Shown here piece by piece: positions 8,987-19,223 of a stretch of DNA of 64,000 bases. Location of the stretch: positions 3,651,674 to 3,715,673 of the forward strand of contig NZ_STGQ01000001.1 in the NCBI RefSeq assembly GCF_004916975.1. Reading direction: 5' to 3'. The position numbers and the translations under genes are program-made. Origin of the DNA: Paenibacillus dokdonensis. GTDB lineage: Bacteria > Bacillota > Bacilli > Paenibacillales > Paenibacillaceae. The notes under the pieces are model-generated. The model worked only from the letters and a program-made list of their open reading frames with translations. It was not told where the DNA came from and searched no databases. Every line of letters starts with the position of its first letter. The first letter of the stretch is position 1.

Positions 8987-10108
8987 TTACATAAAACGGA
9001 ATGGTTCTGTGTTGATGCGGGACGCGATAACCTTGGTTTCATAACGGTTTTTTTCCAGTATTGCACTCATCCATTCCGCCACTTTCACCTTCATGATCTT
9101 CTCGGCATTATGTCCCGGATCAATGAGTGTGATGCCGGCATGGAGCGCATCTTGAGCTGTGTGATAATCCACATCGCCGGTTACCAGAACATCTGCGCCG
9201 CGGAAGCGTGCCGCCGGATAGTAACGGCTGCCGGATCCGCCAATTACGGCTGCCTTCTTGATAATCCGTTCAGGGTCGCCTATCACGCGTACATGAGGCA
9301 CATCCAGTTTTTCCTTAACAATCTCTGCAAAAGCGGCAAGCGTTAGCTCCTGCTCCAGCTTTCCGACTCTTCCAAGTCCGAAGGCATGTCCCTTCAGATC
9401 AAGCGGGTAGATATCATAGGCTACTTCCTCATAAGGATGGGCTTTGAGCATCGATTGGATGACACGGTTCCGGATTCCTTGCGGCACGATGGTTTCAATG
9501 CGAATCTCCTCCGCCTTCTCCAATTTCCCAACAGATCCAAGGAATGGTTTCGTTCCTTCTTGAGGCAGAAAGGTTCCGGTTCCCTCCACATTAAAGCTGC
9601 AGTGGCTATAGTTACCGATTGCGCCAGCTCCTGCTCCAAGTACAGCTTCACGTACCTGTTCCGAATGGGTCTTAGGGACGAACACAACCAGCTTGGACAG
9701 CTGCTCACGCTGAGTTTCTTCAATCGGCACCGTCTGATGGATGCCAAGCGCTTCTGCCATCCAATCATTCATGCCGCCTTCTGTAATATCCAGATTCGTG
9801 TGTGCGATATATACGGCGATATCATTTTTAATTAATTTCTCGTACAATTTTCCCATTGGCGAGTCTGTGTTCAGCTGCTTCAAAGGACGGAATATGATGG
9901 CATGGTGGGCAATAATCAGGTTAGCCCCGACGCGTATCGCTTCATCTACCACTTCGTCGTTAACGTCCAGCGCTACCAATACGGCTTGGATTTCTTTTTG
10001 CAAGCTTCCAAGCTGAAGTCCAATTCTATCTTTATCATCAGGGTAGGCCAAATGTTTGGGAGCCAGCTGCTCCATGTACTGAATTACAGTCTGTCCTTTT
10101 GCAAACAT
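8987..10108 (-). CDS. Nif3-like dinuclear metal-centre protein (YqfO)
   Basis: A 373-residue NIF3/DUF34 family member. The two NIF3 halves (about 1-130 and 260-373) flank an inserted PII-like domain, which explains the length compared with about 250 residues in short members. Metal-binding His/Glu motifs are visible: NLIIAHHAIIF near 62-72, HTNLDI near 103, and DVDYHTAQD plus DPGHNAEK towards the C-terminus. Biochemical role unsettled; family members have been linked to cyclohydrolase-like activity and metal handling. The start overlaps trmK by 25 bases and has AAGGAGG seven bases upstream, the usual trmK-nif3 pairing of Firmicutes. Confidence 0.92.
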   Translation of the reverse strand: MFAKGQTVIQYMEQLAPKHLAYPDDKDRIGLQLGSLQKEIQAVLVALDVNDEVVDEAIRVGANLIIAHHAIIFRPLKQLNTDSPMGKLYEKLIKNDIAVYIAHTNLDITEGGMNDWMAEALGIHQTVPIEETQREQLSKLVVFVPKTHSEQVREAVLGAGAGAIGNYSHCSFNVEGTGTFLPQEGTKPFLGSVGKLEKAEEIRIETIVPQGIRNRVIQSMLKAHPYEEVAYDIYPLDLKGHAFGLGRVGKLEQELTLAAFAEIVKEKLDVPHVRVIGDPERIIKKAAVIGGSGSRYYPAARFRGADVLVTGDVDYHTAQDALHAGITLIDPGHNAEKIMKVKVAEWMSAILEKNRYETKVIASRINTEPFRFM

Positions 10109-10860
10109 GTGAGTACCTCCTTAATTTGATCGATTTCCCGCTTCAATTGCCGCGATTTAACTTCTACGGATTCCTGCTTTGAAGCTGACAACGACTCGAG
10201 AATCCCATGAAGCTTATCAAGCTCGCTGTTCCATTTATCGCTCAGTACAGACGTTGGTTCCTTAAGCAGCCATGGCCCCATGCGTAAAAGGAGCTCTGAT
10301 GTAACCGTGAAGGTGCCTTTTCCATTACTGACGGGCCATTCCTGTTCCTCATACAACATTCGACTGCTGATCCGCTCATCTTCATGCTCGGGAACTGCCG
10401 TCAGAATCTCATAGATTTTCCCATCTTCCTCGAGAATTTTCTCGGACGTAAGCAGCCAGCCATGCTCCATCAGCCAGCGGCGGAGGATGTCTTCGCCAAC
10501 GTTCGGCTGCAGGATAAGCAGCTGCACATCTGTTAGCTTGTCCAAGCCATTATCAAGAATGCTGGCAATCAAGCTACCGCCCATACCGGCAATTGTAATC
10601 ACATCTACTTCTCCGGCTTCAATTACCGCCAGCCCGTCACCGCATCTGACTGCAATTTGACCTTGAAGTCCAGCTTCAGCTACCTGCTTTGCTGCGGACT
10701 TGAACGGACCCTGATTCACTTCACCTGCAACGGCCTGCACTACCCGGCCAGACTTCACTGCTGCCACAGGCAGCAGTGCATGATCCGAGCCGATATCAGC
10801 CAAACGGCTATGCTCAGGAATTAGCTCCATAATCATCTCTAATCTTCTTGATAATTTCAT
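10084..10860 (-). CDS. trmK: tRNA (adenine22-N1)-methyltransferase TrmK (YqfN)
   Basis: SAM-dependent methyltransferase for m1A22 of tRNA. Of 258 residues the first about 160 form the Rossmann domain: ADIGSDHALLPV near 20-31 is the SAM loop, and TIAGMGGSLIASIL near 89-102 and LILQPN near 113-118 are later strands. The C-terminal about 80 residues form the coiled-coil-like tail typical of TrmK. Translationally coupled to nif3 by a 25-base overlap, downstream of sigA on the same strand and separated from it by the sigA terminator. Confidence 0.93.
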   Translation of the reverse strand: MKLSRRLEMIMELIPEHSRLADIGSDHALLPVAAVKSGRVVQAVAGEVNQGPFKSAAKQVAEAGLQGQIAVRCGDGLAVIEAGEVDVITIAGMGGSLIASILDNGLDKLTDVQLLILQPNVGEDILRRWLMEHGWLLTSEKILEEDGKIYEILTAVPEHEDERISSRMLYEEQEWPVSNGKGTFTVTSELLLRMGPWLLKEPTSVLSDKWNSELDKLHGILESLSASKQESVEVKSRQLKREIDQIKEVLTCLQKDRL

Positions 10861-11089
10861 GTCGCACCCACGTATCCATTTTATTTTTCATAAGCTTTTT
10901 CTACCGTAACAAATTCGGATCTTAGACTGCAAATATACATGACTTTCCCCGTCAGCTCTTGGCTCTGGCATTCCATAAAGGCATAATTATTATTTGCATT
11001 GCCCCTCAAAAAGAGCTAAAATAAAAACAAATAAAGGAAATAGTTCTAAAAGAAAGAAAATCAGTTTCTCTCAGATTTATGTCCATTTG

Positions 11090-11127
11090 AAAAAAAAGAC
11101 CTTACTGCCGAAAGTCTGCAGAAAGTC
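11090..11127 (-). terminator. terminator after sigA
   Basis: On the minus strand GACTTTCTGC pairs imperfectly with GCAGTAAGGTC and is followed by eight T residues, 13 bases beyond the sigA stop. The rest of 10861-11139 is A/T-rich, with no gene that I can support. Confidence 0.8.
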
Positions 11128-11139
11128 AGATGAATTGTT

Positions 11140-12276
11140 TTATTCGAGAAAATCTTTCAGACGTTTACTGCGGCTAGGATGACGCAGTTTACGGAGTGCC
11201 TTGGCTTCAATTTGACGAATACGTTCACGGGTTACGCCAAATACTTTGCCTACTTCCTCAAGTGTTCTCGTCCGGCCGTCATCAAGACCAAAGCGGAGAC
11301 GAAGAACATTCTCCTCGCGTTCTGTCAGCGTATCCAGCACATCCTCAAGCTGTTCCTTCAGAAGCTCGTAAGCCGCTGCATCCGCTGGAGCCAAAGCTTC
11401 CTGATCCTCGATAAAATCGCCAAGATGCGAATCGTCCTCTTCACCGATTGGTGTTTCAAGCGATACCGGCTCTTGGGCAATTTTCATAATCTCCCGAACC
11501 TTTTCAACGCTGAGTTCCATTTCGGCCGCAATTTCTTCCGGCGTCGGTTCACGCCCCAATTCTTGAAGCAGCTGACGGGATACCCGGATCAGCTTATTTA
11601 TCGTTTCAACCATGTGTACCGGTATCCGGATTGTTCTAGCCTGATCCGCAATGGCGCGGGTAATGGCCTGACGAATCCACCATGTCGCATAGGTACTGAA
11701 CTTGTATCCTTTTTTGTGGTCAAACTTCTCAACGGCTTTAATAAGGCCCATATTGCCTTCCTGAATCAGATCCAGGAACAGCATGCCGCGTCCCACATAG
11801 CGCTTGGCGATACTGACCACCAGACGCAGGTTGGCTTCAGCCAAACGCCGCTTCGCTTCTTCGTCACCGTTCTCGATTCGTTTAGCAAGCTCAACCTCAT
11901 CGTCAGCCGACAAGAGAGGTACCCGGCCAATTTCCTTTAGATACATCCGTACCGGATCATTAATCTTAATACCCGGCGGCAGGGATAAGTCGTCGTCAAA
12001 GCTGAAATCATCACTATCATTGTTTTCGTGGTCCTCGGACGGACGGTGCATACCGTTATCGTCTTCATCATTCTCGTTGACCACATCAATCCCAATATCG
12101 CTCAGATGCTCATAAAACTCATCCATCTGTTCAGGGTCTTGATCAAACGGCGATAATTTCTCCATAATTTCTTTGTAATTTAAAGAAGATCTTTTTTTAC
12201 CCTGTTCAATCAGTTGGTCTTTTACCTGATCAAGCGTAAATTCTGTCTCTAGTTCAGTATGCTGATCATTCGCCAT
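11140..12276 (-). CDS. sigA: primary sigma factor RpoD/SigA
   Basis: Housekeeping sigma-70 factor, 378 residues, the Firmicute length. It has an N-terminal region 1.1-like helix bundle ([12 protein letters not shown] near 18-29), an acidic linker (about 75-95), region 1.2/2 with [11 protein letters not shown], and the region 2.3-2.4 melting helix carrying [15 protein letters not shown]. Region 4 has the helix-turn-helix [20 protein letters not shown], which binds -35 elements. The ATG follows GGGAGGAGGGAG. It lies 41 bases after dnaG and completes the yqxD-dnaG-sigA macromolecular-synthesis operon, which is probably cotranscribed. Confidence 0.98.
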   Translation of the reverse strand: MANDQHTELETEFTLDQVKDQLIEQGKKRSSLNYKEIMEKLSPFDQDPEQMDEFYEHLSDIGIDVVNENDEDDNGMHRPSEDHENNDSDDFSFDDDLSLPPGIKINDPVRMYLKEIGRVPLLSADDEVELAKRIENGDEEAKRRLAEANLRLVVSIAKRYVGRGMLFLDLIQEGNMGLIKAVEKFDHKKGYKFSTYATWWIRQAITRAIADQARTIRIPVHMVETINKLIRVSRQLLQELGREPTPEEIAAEMELSVEKVREIMKIAQEPVSLETPIGEEDDSHLGDFIEDQEALAPADAAAYELLKEQLEDVLDTLTEREENVLRLRFGLDDGRTRTLEEVGKVFGVTRERIRQIEAKALRKLRHPSRSKRLKDFLE

Positions 12277-12317
12277 AACTCGACTCCCTCCTCCCTAGAA
12301 ACATTCAAGCCTGTTCT

Positions 12318-14138
12318 TTACTGTCTCTCTAGGGCTATAATCTCACTTGCAATTTGTGCAGCACGCAGAAAGTCCCCTGACCGCTCGGCAATGATCATTT
12401 CTTCTTTCTTCTTATCGATCTGCCGCTTCTGCGGAACTTTCTGTACTTCCCGAATACAATCATCCAACTCCTGAATGTTCCACTCCGGTGGAGTGTCCAT
12501 CATGGAGATGGAGCTAACGGTCTTCTCCAGACGGTCATCATGTAGGGATGACATAAAACGGCTGATATCCGGAGGTTTGCCCTGTGCGTAGTAGGCATAT
12601 AGATAAGCAGCAATGGCTGCATGATCATCAATGTTGAATGCGTCACCGAGCCGTTTTTCCACATAGGTTGCAGCTTCGGCATCCTGCAGCATCATGGCCA
12701 AAAGGCGCCGTTCTCCGGTATGGTATGCCGGCAGCAATGTTGGAGCAGAAACCTGCCCTTTTTTATGCCTACCATTATTCCACCTTTTGTCGTTATTATC
12801 CCCATCCGGCATGTTTTTTTGCATGGACTGGCGGATCTCGTTGCAATCCTGCTTGAGGCTTTCAAATGAAAGCTGAAGTTCGGAGGCAAGTTCTCTTAGA
12901 TAAACTTCTCTCTCGGTCGATGAGGGCAGAGCCGCAATAATCGGGAGCACTTCCTTCGTATATGCGATTTTCCCATCTTCTTCTAGCAGTATATGGTTTT
13001 TTTTCAGATATATAAGCTTAAATTTTGTGGTGGATACGGCCCCGTCTATGATTTGCCGGATAAAACGTTCCGCACCATATTTCTGGATGAATTCATCCGG
13101 GTCGAGCCCTTCATTCAGAACAGCAATTCTGATAACGAGACCCACGCTCTCCAGCAGCGGAATGGCTTTCATTGCCGCAGCTTGTCCGGCACGGTCACCG
13201 TCGTAACAAATCACAATTTCGTCAGCCATCGTTTTCATGAGTGCCGCATGACTTTCCGTCAAAGAAGTACCCATTGTTGCAACACCGTTTTGTACTCCAG
13301 CCTCCCAGGCCGATATTACGTCCCCGTACCCCTCGAATAAAACGATTTGCCGCAGTTTGCGGATTGACGGTTTGGCCTGATGAAGATTGTACAAAATCCG
13401 GCTTTTGTTAAACAGTTTGCTTTCTGGTGAATTTAAATATTTCGGCTGCCCGTCGCCAAGGATTCTTCCCGCAAAAGCGATAATTTTACCATTGCGGTCA
13501 CTGATGGGAAACATAACGCGGCCTCGGAAACGGTCAAGAAAATCATCGCCCTCATGTCGCTTGGACAGAAGTCCGCCTTTTTCCATCTCGTGCAATTCAA
13601 AGGATCTTTTGGTTAAAAACTGAACCAGCGTGTCCCAACGATCCGGCGCGAAGCCGATTTGAAATTGATCGATCACCTTGTCGTTAAAACCGCGAGAGCG
13701 CAAATAATCCATCGCCGCTTTGCCGTGCTCCGTATTCTTGAGCAAAAAGTTATAAAACTTGGCAGTCCATTCGTAGGCCTGAAGCAGCCGGTCTCTCTCC
13801 GGATTCGGAGGTATCACCACAGCCCCTTGTCCTTCCGGAAGTGCAATGTGACTTTCTTCTGCCATGGTCTTGACGGCTTCGGGGAAGGATAGTCCTTCGA
13901 TTTCCATCCTGAATTTGATGGCATTTCCACCTTTGCCGCAGCCGTAGCAATAGAAAATCTGCCGATCCGGCGTTACCGTAAAAGAGGGGGTCTTCTCCGA
14001 ATGAAACGGGCAGAGGCCCTTCATATATTTCCCCTGCTTGGTCAGATGAACGTACCTGCTTACCGTATCGACAATATCATGCTGCTCGAGCACGGCATCG
14101 ATAATTTTTTCCGGAATATTACCCTGTCCGGCATTCAT
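12318..14138 (-). CDS. dnaG: DNA primase DnaG
   Basis: Synthesises RNA primers at the replication fork and interacts with the replicative helicase. The 606 residues carry a CHC2 zinc ribbon with C43, H46, C64 and C67, the RNA polymerase core with the TOPRIM glutamate in LFEGYGDV and the acidic YDGDRAG motif, and a C-terminal helicase-binding region of lower conservation. The start at 14138 (MNAGQGNIPEK) agrees with the family N-terminus. It lies between yqxD and sigA, with 49- and 41-base gaps. Confidence 0.97.
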   Translation of the reverse strand: MNAGQGNIPEKIIDAVLEQHDIVDTVSRYVHLTKQGKYMKGLCPFHSEKTPSFTVTPDRQIFYCYGCGKGGNAIKFRMEIEGLSFPEAVKTMAEESHIALPEGQGAVVIPPNPERDRLLQAYEWTAKFYNFLLKNTEHGKAAMDYLRSRGFNDKVIDQFQIGFAPDRWDTLVQFLTKRSFELHEMEKGGLLSKRHEGDDFLDRFRGRVMFPISDRNGKIIAFAGRILGDGQPKYLNSPESKLFNKSRILYNLHQAKPSIRKLRQIVLFEGYGDVISAWEAGVQNGVATMGTSLTESHAALMKTMADEIVICYDGDRAGQAAAMKAIPLLESVGLVIRIAVLNEGLDPDEFIQKYGAERFIRQIIDGAVSTTKFKLIYLKKNHILLEEDGKIAYTKEVLPIIAALPSSTEREVYLRELASELQLSFESLKQDCNEIRQSMQKNMPDGDNNDKRWNNGRHKKGQVSAPTLLPAYHTGERRLLAMMLQDAEAATYVEKRLGDAFNIDDHAAIAAYLYAYYAQGKPPDISRFMSSLHDDRLEKTVSSISMMDTPPEWNIQELDDCIREVQKVPQKRQIDKKKEEMIIAERSGDFLRAAQIASEIIALERQ

Positions 14139-14187
14139 CTAAACCACCTTCATCTCTTTTAGGCACGTAAAATATTATTCGCTACTG

Positions 14188-14646
14188 TTAAACATTCTCC
14201 TGCAATACCTGCAAAAGTTTTGTCAGTTTCTGTTGAAAAATTTTCTTGTCCTCCTGGGTTATCGGCTTCGGACCCTTGCCATAGCTGCCTCTTCGCCTTG
14301 CTTTGGCCTGGTGATGACGACGATCCAGCATGAACTCGATATTTTCACTATTGTAGCTCTGTCCCCGAAATGAAATGACATGGCAGCCTTTAGAAAGCGC
14401 AAGTGCAGCTAGTCCGTAGTCCTGCGTCGTAACGACATCTCCTCGCCTAATATGGTTGGCGATATAGAGATCGGCGCTTTGATCGCTCCGGTCTACCTGA
14501 ATAGTCTGCACGCCTTCTTCGCCTTGTATAAAATGGTCATAAGAAGAAACCATCAGCACAGGAATTCGGAAGGCTCTGGCAGCTTCGCCAATTTCATGCT
14601 TCACGGGACAGGCATCCCCGTCAACGACAATCTGAATCGTATGCAT
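14188..14646 (-). CDS. YaiI/YqxD family protein (DUF188, PIN-like)
   Basis: A 152-residue protein with the family's opening VVDGDACPVK near 7-16, whose acidic and Cys residues are conserved, and internal DRSDQSADLYIAN and GDVVTTQDYGLAALAL motifs typical of a PIN-like nuclease fold. A basic region (RRHHQAKARRRG) follows. In Bacillus the orthologue yqxD also precedes dnaG. Biochemical function is not established; a nuclease role is inferred from the fold. Confidence 0.88.
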   Translation of the reverse strand: MHTIQIVVDGDACPVKHEIGEAARAFRIPVLMVSSYDHFIQGEEGVQTIQVDRSDQSADLYIANHIRRGDVVTTQDYGLAALALSKGCHVISFRGQSYNSENIEFMLDRRHHQAKARRRGSYGKGPKPITQEDKKIFQQKLTKLLQVLQENV

Positions 14647-14756
14647 ATCAGCCAGAAGATCACCCTGTTATCATGGTTTACCGTACTATTATATACGAGC
14701 AAGGGAACCTAAAATCCTCTTTCTGCCGGATAACAACTTTTGACAGCTTTCTGAAA

Positions 14757-14806
14757 AGATACGGAAGCAGGAGAACATACTTTATGTCCATCCCGCTCCG
14801 TATGTT
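14757..14806 (-). terminator. possible terminator after glyS
   Basis: On the minus strand ATACGGAGCGGGA can pair with TCTCCTGCTTCCGTAT around a long loop, and CTTTTC follows. The T tract is short, so read-through into yqxD-dnaG-sigA is possible. The gap 14647-14828 holds no other feature I can support. Confidence 0.4.
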
Positions 14807-14828
14807 TATACCCGGATTCAATCGATTC

Positions 14829-16904
14829 CTACCAAACCAGCTTGTTGAAATCGGCAAACTGTTTCATGCCTTGATCAATCTGAGCCAGCATTCCTAGACG
14901 GTTGCCGCGAATTTTTTCATCCTCAGCCATAACCATAACGGAATCAAAGAAATTCGTAATCGCTGCTTTAAGTTGTCCCAGAAGCTCCAGCGCCTTCATT
15001 CCGTCTCTTTCTTCAAGGGCGGTACGATATGGCTTTTGAACCTCTAGCCAGGCAGCATACAGTTCCTTCTCCGCAGCTTCCTGAAGGAGGCTCTCGCTGA
15101 CTGCAGCCTTGGAAGCCTTCGCCGCCAGATTGCTCACTCGGTTGAAGGATTCGACCGTCGTTTTGAAATCCTCTCCGCTATTCACGGCATGCATCAGGGA
15201 ATCACCGCGGGATACAACGGATAATACATCATCAAATCCTGCAGCTATCACGGCATCCACAATATCGTACCGTAAATTCTCCGATAGAAGCTTTTTCACG
15301 CGAAGACCGAAGAACTCCTCCAAGTCTTTACGGATTTCACTGCCTTGACGTTTCATTTCCCGGAACTGGGCATGAACATCAATAGCAATATTAAATATTT
15401 CTGACAATGTGATTGGCATTTGCTTGGACAGCAAGATCTGAATGATGCCCTGCGATTGACGGCGGAGTGCATAAGGATCTTGCGAGCCTGTTGGAATGAT
15501 GCCAATGGAGAAACAGCCTACAATTGTATCCATTTTATCTGCAATACTTACGATGGAGCCTACTCCTGTGGACGGCAGCTCATCCGAAGCGGAACGTGGC
15601 TGGTAATGTTCAAATACCGCCTTGGCAACCGCTTCATTCTCTCCGGCCTTGCGGGCATAATCTTCACCCATGACGCCCTGAAGCTCCGGAAACTCGTATA
15701 CCATTTGTGTCACCAGATCGAATTTGCAAATATCGGCAGCGCGGCTTACAGATTCCTGATCCGTTCCGGAAATTTGCAGTGCTTCTCCTAAACGATCCGC
15801 AATTTTGCGTATGCGGCGGACTTTATCGCCAACCGTTCCAAGCTCTTCATGGAAAACAACGCTTTCGAGTTTGGAGAGGGCATCCTTGATTTCCAACTTC
15901 TGATCCTCGTCATAGAAGAACTTCGCATCAGAAAGCCGTGCTCTCAGAACCTTTTCGTTCCCCTTCGCGATAACATCCAAAGACGTATTATCACCATTAC
16001 GGACGGTGACGAAGAATGGAAGAAGACGGCCCTGCTCATCCAATACCGGGAAGTAGCGCTGATGCTCTCTCATGGACGTGATCAGCACTTCCTGCGGAAT
16101 ATTTAAGAAGGAAGGATCAAACGTGCCGAAAAGAACGGTTGGTGTTTCAACGAGGAAAAGAACCTCTTCCAGCAAGTCATTCTTAACAGCGATCTTCCAG
16201 CTTTTTTCTTCAGCAAGTCCTTTGATCTGTTCCAAGATCATGTTTTCGCGTTCCTTCACATCGACGATAACATGCTGAGCGCGTAGTACTTCCGAATAAG
16301 CAGATGCTTCAGAAACAATCGCATCCGTTCCGAGAAAACGGTGACCACGAGTCACATTGCCTGACTTCACGCCGGTCACTTCCATGTCAATGACATCCGA
16401 TCCGAACAATGCGACAATCCAGCGGATCGGGCGCACAAATTTATAATCATAGCTACCCCATCGCATATTTTTCGGAAAAGTCATCGAAGAAAGGATACCC
16501 AGCAAGCCTTCAGCTAGAATCGATGAAGTCTCTACACCTGTACTGCTTTTTGTAACATAAATATATTCAACGCCATTGAGTTCTTTAAATGTGAACTGTT
16601 CAGGCTTCACGCCTTGTCCGCGTGCAAACCCGAGTGCAGCTTTACTCCAGTTGCCGTTCTCATCCTGGGCGATTTTGCGTGAAGGTCCCTTTACTTCTTC
16701 CTCCACATCATCCTGCTTCTCCGCTACGTCTTTAATCAGCACTGCAAGACGCCGCGGTGTCGCATAGGCCTGGACATCACTGTGGGACAAGCGGGATTGC
16801 TCCAGCCATTGAACCATCTTATCCTTAAGCTGATCCATCGCCGCACGCAGGAATCGTGCAGGAACCTCTTCAAGACCGATTTCAAACAACAAATCCTTAG
16901 ACAT
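14829..16904 (-). CDS. glyS: glycyl-tRNA synthetase beta subunit
   Basis: Beta chain of the heterotetrameric (alpha2-beta2) bacterial glycyl-tRNA synthetase, 691 residues, the normal length. The N-terminus [15 protein letters not shown] is diagnostic. [10 protein letters not shown] and EEVEGPSRKIA-like segments and a central HD-like region follow, and the C-terminal part (about 590-691) resembles the DALR-type anticodon-binding domain. The beta subunit handles tRNA recognition and is needed for aminoacylation by GlyQ. The ATG overlaps the end of glyQ by eight bases, so the two are translationally coupled and share T-box control. Confidence 0.97.
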   Translation of the reverse strand: MSKDLLFEIGLEEVPARFLRAAMDQLKDKMVQWLEQSRLSHSDVQAYATPRRLAVLIKDVAEKQDDVEEEVKGPSRKIAQDENGNWSKAALGFARGQGVKPEQFTFKELNGVEYIYVTKSSTGVETSSILAEGLLGILSSMTFPKNMRWGSYDYKFVRPIRWIVALFGSDVIDMEVTGVKSGNVTRGHRFLGTDAIVSEASAYSEVLRAQHVIVDVKERENMILEQIKGLAEEKSWKIAVKNDLLEEVLFLVETPTVLFGTFDPSFLNIPQEVLITSMREHQRYFPVLDEQGRLLPFFVTVRNGDNTSLDVIAKGNEKVLRARLSDAKFFYDEDQKLEIKDALSKLESVVFHEELGTVGDKVRRIRKIADRLGEALQISGTDQESVSRAADICKFDLVTQMVYEFPELQGVMGEDYARKAGENEAVAKAVFEHYQPRSASDELPSTGVGSIVSIADKMDTIVGCFSIGIIPTGSQDPYALRRQSQGIIQILLSKQMPITLSEIFNIAIDVHAQFREMKRQGSEIRKDLEEFFGLRVKKLLSENLRYDIVDAVIAAGFDDVLSVVSRGDSLMHAVNSGEDFKTTVESFNRVSNLAAKASKAAVSESLLQEAAEKELYAAWLEVQKPYRTALEERDGMKALELLGQLKAAITNFFDSVMVMAEDEKIRGNRLGMLAQIDQGMKQFADFNKLVW

Positions 16905-17784
16905 GCAAATCGCCTCCTTTCTTCAACAGCGGGAAGCCAAGCTTCTCGCGTTCCTCCACATAGGTTGCTGCAACCTGACGGGCCAGATTACGCACCCGGG
17001 TAATATAACCGGTACGCTCGGTTACACTGATGGCACCACGGGCATCCAGAAGGTTGAAGGTATGAGAGCATTTCAAAACATAATCATATGCGGGGAATAC
17101 CAGGTTCTGATCCATCGCCTTTTTGGCTTCCTGCTCATACATGTTAAAAAGCGTGAAGAGCATTTTGACATCAGATACTTCAAATGTGTATGTTGAATGC
17201 TCAACCTCCGGCTGATGGAATACGTCTCCGTAGAGAATACCGTCCACCCACTCCAGATCAAACACATTTTCTTTTTCCTGGATATAGGAAGCAAGCCGCT
17301 CCATACCGTAGGTGATTTCAACGGCTACCGGATGTGTTTCAATACCGCCCACTTGCTGGAAGTACGTGAATTGGGTGATTTCCATACCGTCAAGCCATAC
17401 TTCCCATCCGAGTCCCGCACAGCCGAGAGAAGGATTTTCCCAGTTATCCTCTACAAAACGAATATCATGATGCAGCGCATCCACACCAAGTGCTTTAAGG
17501 CTTTCCAAATATAGCTCCTGAATATTGTCAGGCGAAGGTTTAATAATCACCTGAAACTGGTGATGCTGATACAAGCGGTTTGGATTTTCGCCGTAGCGTC
17601 CGTCGGAAGGACGGCGTGAAGGCTCCACATAAGCTACCTTCCAAGGTTCCGGTCCGAGTGAACGCAAAAAGGTCATCGGGTTCATTGTACCTGCTCCCTT
17701 TTCCGTATCATAGGGATTCACGATAATGCAGTTCTGCTCCGCCCAAAATTGCTGCAGTGTCAAAATCATTTGTTGAAAATTCAT
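16897..17784 (-). CDS. glyQ: glycyl-tRNA synthetase alpha subunit
   Basis: Class II catalytic subunit that forms glycyl-adenylate. At 295 residues it is the standard length. Motifs seen include [20 protein letters not shown] near 38-57, [18 protein letters not shown] (motif 2-like) near 63-80, and [20 protein letters not shown], which carries substrate-binding residues. The ATG at 17784 is preceded by AAAGGAGAGG. Expression is controlled by the glycine T-box leader immediately upstream. Confidence 0.98.
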   Translation of the reverse strand: MNFQQMILTLQQFWAEQNCIIVNPYDTEKGAGTMNPMTFLRSLGPEPWKVAYVEPSRRPSDGRYGENPNRLYQHHQFQVIIKPSPDNIQELYLESLKALGVDALHHDIRFVEDNWENPSLGCAGLGWEVWLDGMEITQFTYFQQVGGIETHPVAVEITYGMERLASYIQEKENVFDLEWVDGILYGDVFHQPEVEHSTYTFEVSDVKMLFTLFNMYEQEAKKAMDQNLVFPAYDYVLKCSHTFNLLDARGAISVTERTGYITRVRNLARQVAATYVEEREKLGFPLLKKGGDLHV

Positions 17785-17849
17785 ATGCGCCTCTCCTTTG
17801 CTTTTTTTGAACGAAACTCGTTCGCCAGCATGTTTGATCCGCTAGCAGG

Positions 17850-18122
17850 ACATTTTCGGGGCAAACAAAAAACTCCCGCCCATGCCTGCTGTACAGACAT
17901 AGGGACGAGAGCTGTTATTCCCGCGGTTCCACCCTACTTGATCGCATTCCCCATATTTACAGGGAGGCAGCAATCCTCTTTTTTAGCCGATTTCATACCA
18001 TGCTCCCGGATGCCATGTTCATGAATTCATTCCACCGGGCTTACACCTTCCCCGGCTCGCTGTTGGGAACAAAATCACTACTTTTTCCGATCAACGCATG
18101 TCAGACAATTTAAAAAGAAACT
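17850..18122 (-). promoter_or_regulatory. glycyl T-box riboswitch controlling glyQS
   Basis: Leader RNA that senses uncharged tRNA-Gly and switches a terminator to an antiterminator. On the minus strand the invariant T-box sequence AGGGTGGAACCGCG is exact (17922-17935). It is followed by a terminator hairpin (CTCTCGTCCCTATG paired with CATGGGCGGGAG, then T6). Upstream, AAAAAGTAGTGATTTTG and the GC-rich stem I sequences fit a T-box stem I. A GGC triplet at 18012-18014 (minus strand) sits where a glycine specifier codon is expected; that assignment is tentative. The leader fills most of the 380-base gap between recO and glyQ. Confidence 0.92.
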
Positions 18123-18128
18123 TAATCT

Positions 18129-18157
18129 ATACTACTGGATATCCAGTGATAAGTCAA
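18129..18157 (-). promoter_or_regulatory. promoter of the glyQS T-box leader
   Basis: On the minus strand TTGACT (18152-18157) and TAGTAT (18129-18134) are 17 bases apart. The spacer contains a perfect 14-bp palindrome, ACTGGATATCCAGT, at 18134-18147. Confidence 0.65.
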
Positions 18158-18164
18158 CTGTATT

Positions 18165-18923
18165 CTACAGTCCATATTTCTCCATCTGATCGAGAAAGCT
18201 TTGCGATTTCAAATTCAGTCCCAGCTGCATGTCCATAAAGGCGCGCATAACTGCCTTCAATTCAGCTTTCGTCTCGTCTTTCACATCGACATGGCCGAGT
18301 CTTCTCAGATCAAGTCGCGTGAAAAGACGGAGCAGCTTCAAACTTTTGGGGGATAATTTCATCGCCGGAGGATCCAGATGCCGGCAAGAACGGCACAAAA
18401 CACCGCCCAGCCTTGGACTTACGACAGAGCTATCATCCTCAGACAAATCCTTGCCGCAAGAAATGCAGGATAGGAGCTCAGGTCCATATCCTGCAGTCTG
18501 TAGTATTTTCATTTCGTACAAATTGATGATAATTCCAGGATCCTTGCCTTCCTCCAGCGCATCCAGACAAGCCTTCAACTGTTGAAACCAAAAGCTACCT
18601 GTTTCCTCGTCATGTAGTACCCGGTCAAGCAGTTCACATGCATAGGAGGCGTAAGCTGCCAAAATAAGATCCTGACGGAGCACATGATGCGAACTGCTAA
18701 TTTCGCCTGAATTTAGCGTTCCCAGACCTGTACCATTTCTAAAAAAAACAAACTCTGCTGTTGTAAACAGCTGCGTTAAGGCAGCATGGCGGCTTTTGAC
18801 TTTTTTTGCTCCCCGGACAAGAACACCTACTTTGCCCGCATTTTCGGTGCAAATCGTAATGATTTTGTTCCCTTCGCCGTAGTCCATGCTGCGGATGACG
18901 ATCCCTTCCACCCTGTATAGCAT
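18165..18923 (-). CDS. recO: DNA repair protein RecO
   Basis: Recombination mediator that anneals ssDNA and helps load RecA with RecR. I start it at the ATG at 18923 (MLYRVEGIVIRSMDYGEGNK, 252 residues), which matches the family N-terminus and has GGGGGAAGAGG just upstream; the ORF extends 11 codons further but without support. An OB-fold covers about 1-80. A zinc-binding set follows with CISC near 154 and CRSC near 176, then a helical C-terminus. It overlaps no neighbour and follows yqzL and era, the Bacillus order. Confidence 0.94.
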   Translation of the reverse strand: MLYRVEGIVIRSMDYGEGNKIITICTENAGKVGVLVRGAKKVKSRHAALTQLFTTAEFVFFRNGTGLGTLNSGEISSSHHVLRQDLILAAYASYACELLDRVLHDEETGSFWFQQLKACLDALEEGKDPGIIINLYEMKILQTAGYGPELLSCISCGKDLSEDDSSVVSPRLGGVLCRSCRHLDPPAMKLSPKSLKLLRLFTRLDLRRLGHVDVKDETKAELKAVMRAFMDMQLGLNLKSQSFLDQMEKYGL

Positions 18924-18959
18924 GCCTCTTCCCCCAGCCATTCCCGGAGCAGCCAAAGA

Positions 18960-19115
18960 TCATTCGTTTTCTTCATGATTTTCCGTCTCTTCCGCTGCCG
19001 CCATTTCCGGCACTGCAGCCGCTTCAGCCATTGCTACGCCCCCATGTTCCTTGTAGAGCATGTAAGCATCCACATCTCCAGTCATCGCAAAATACTTCCA
19101 CGAAAAATCTCGCAT
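18960..19115 (-). CDS. YqzL family small protein
   Basis: A 51-residue ORF that begins MRDFSWKYFAMTGDVDAYML and continues with YKEH, a signature of the YqzL family found between era and recO in Bacillales. The tail is Ala/Glu-rich, longer and more acidic than in minimal members. The start at 19115 has GGAAGGATG upstream. Function unknown; location and opening sequence make the call. Confidence 0.8.
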   Translation of the reverse strand: MRDFSWKYFAMTGDVDAYMLYKEHGGVAMAEAAAVPEMAAAEETENHEENE

Positions 19116-19223
19116 TCGTATTCATCCTTCCTTTGGAAATGACGTCTGCATCTTCAAAATTAGGATGTGGCGAACGCTCCGGATGTATGTGAAGCAAATC
19201 CTGCCAGCGGCATAAGTTGCTTT

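Noticed and set aside
10994..11182. Lys-rich 62-codon plus-strand frame near sigA
   Set aside because: Made of A-rich terminator sequence and the 3' end of sigA read backwards.
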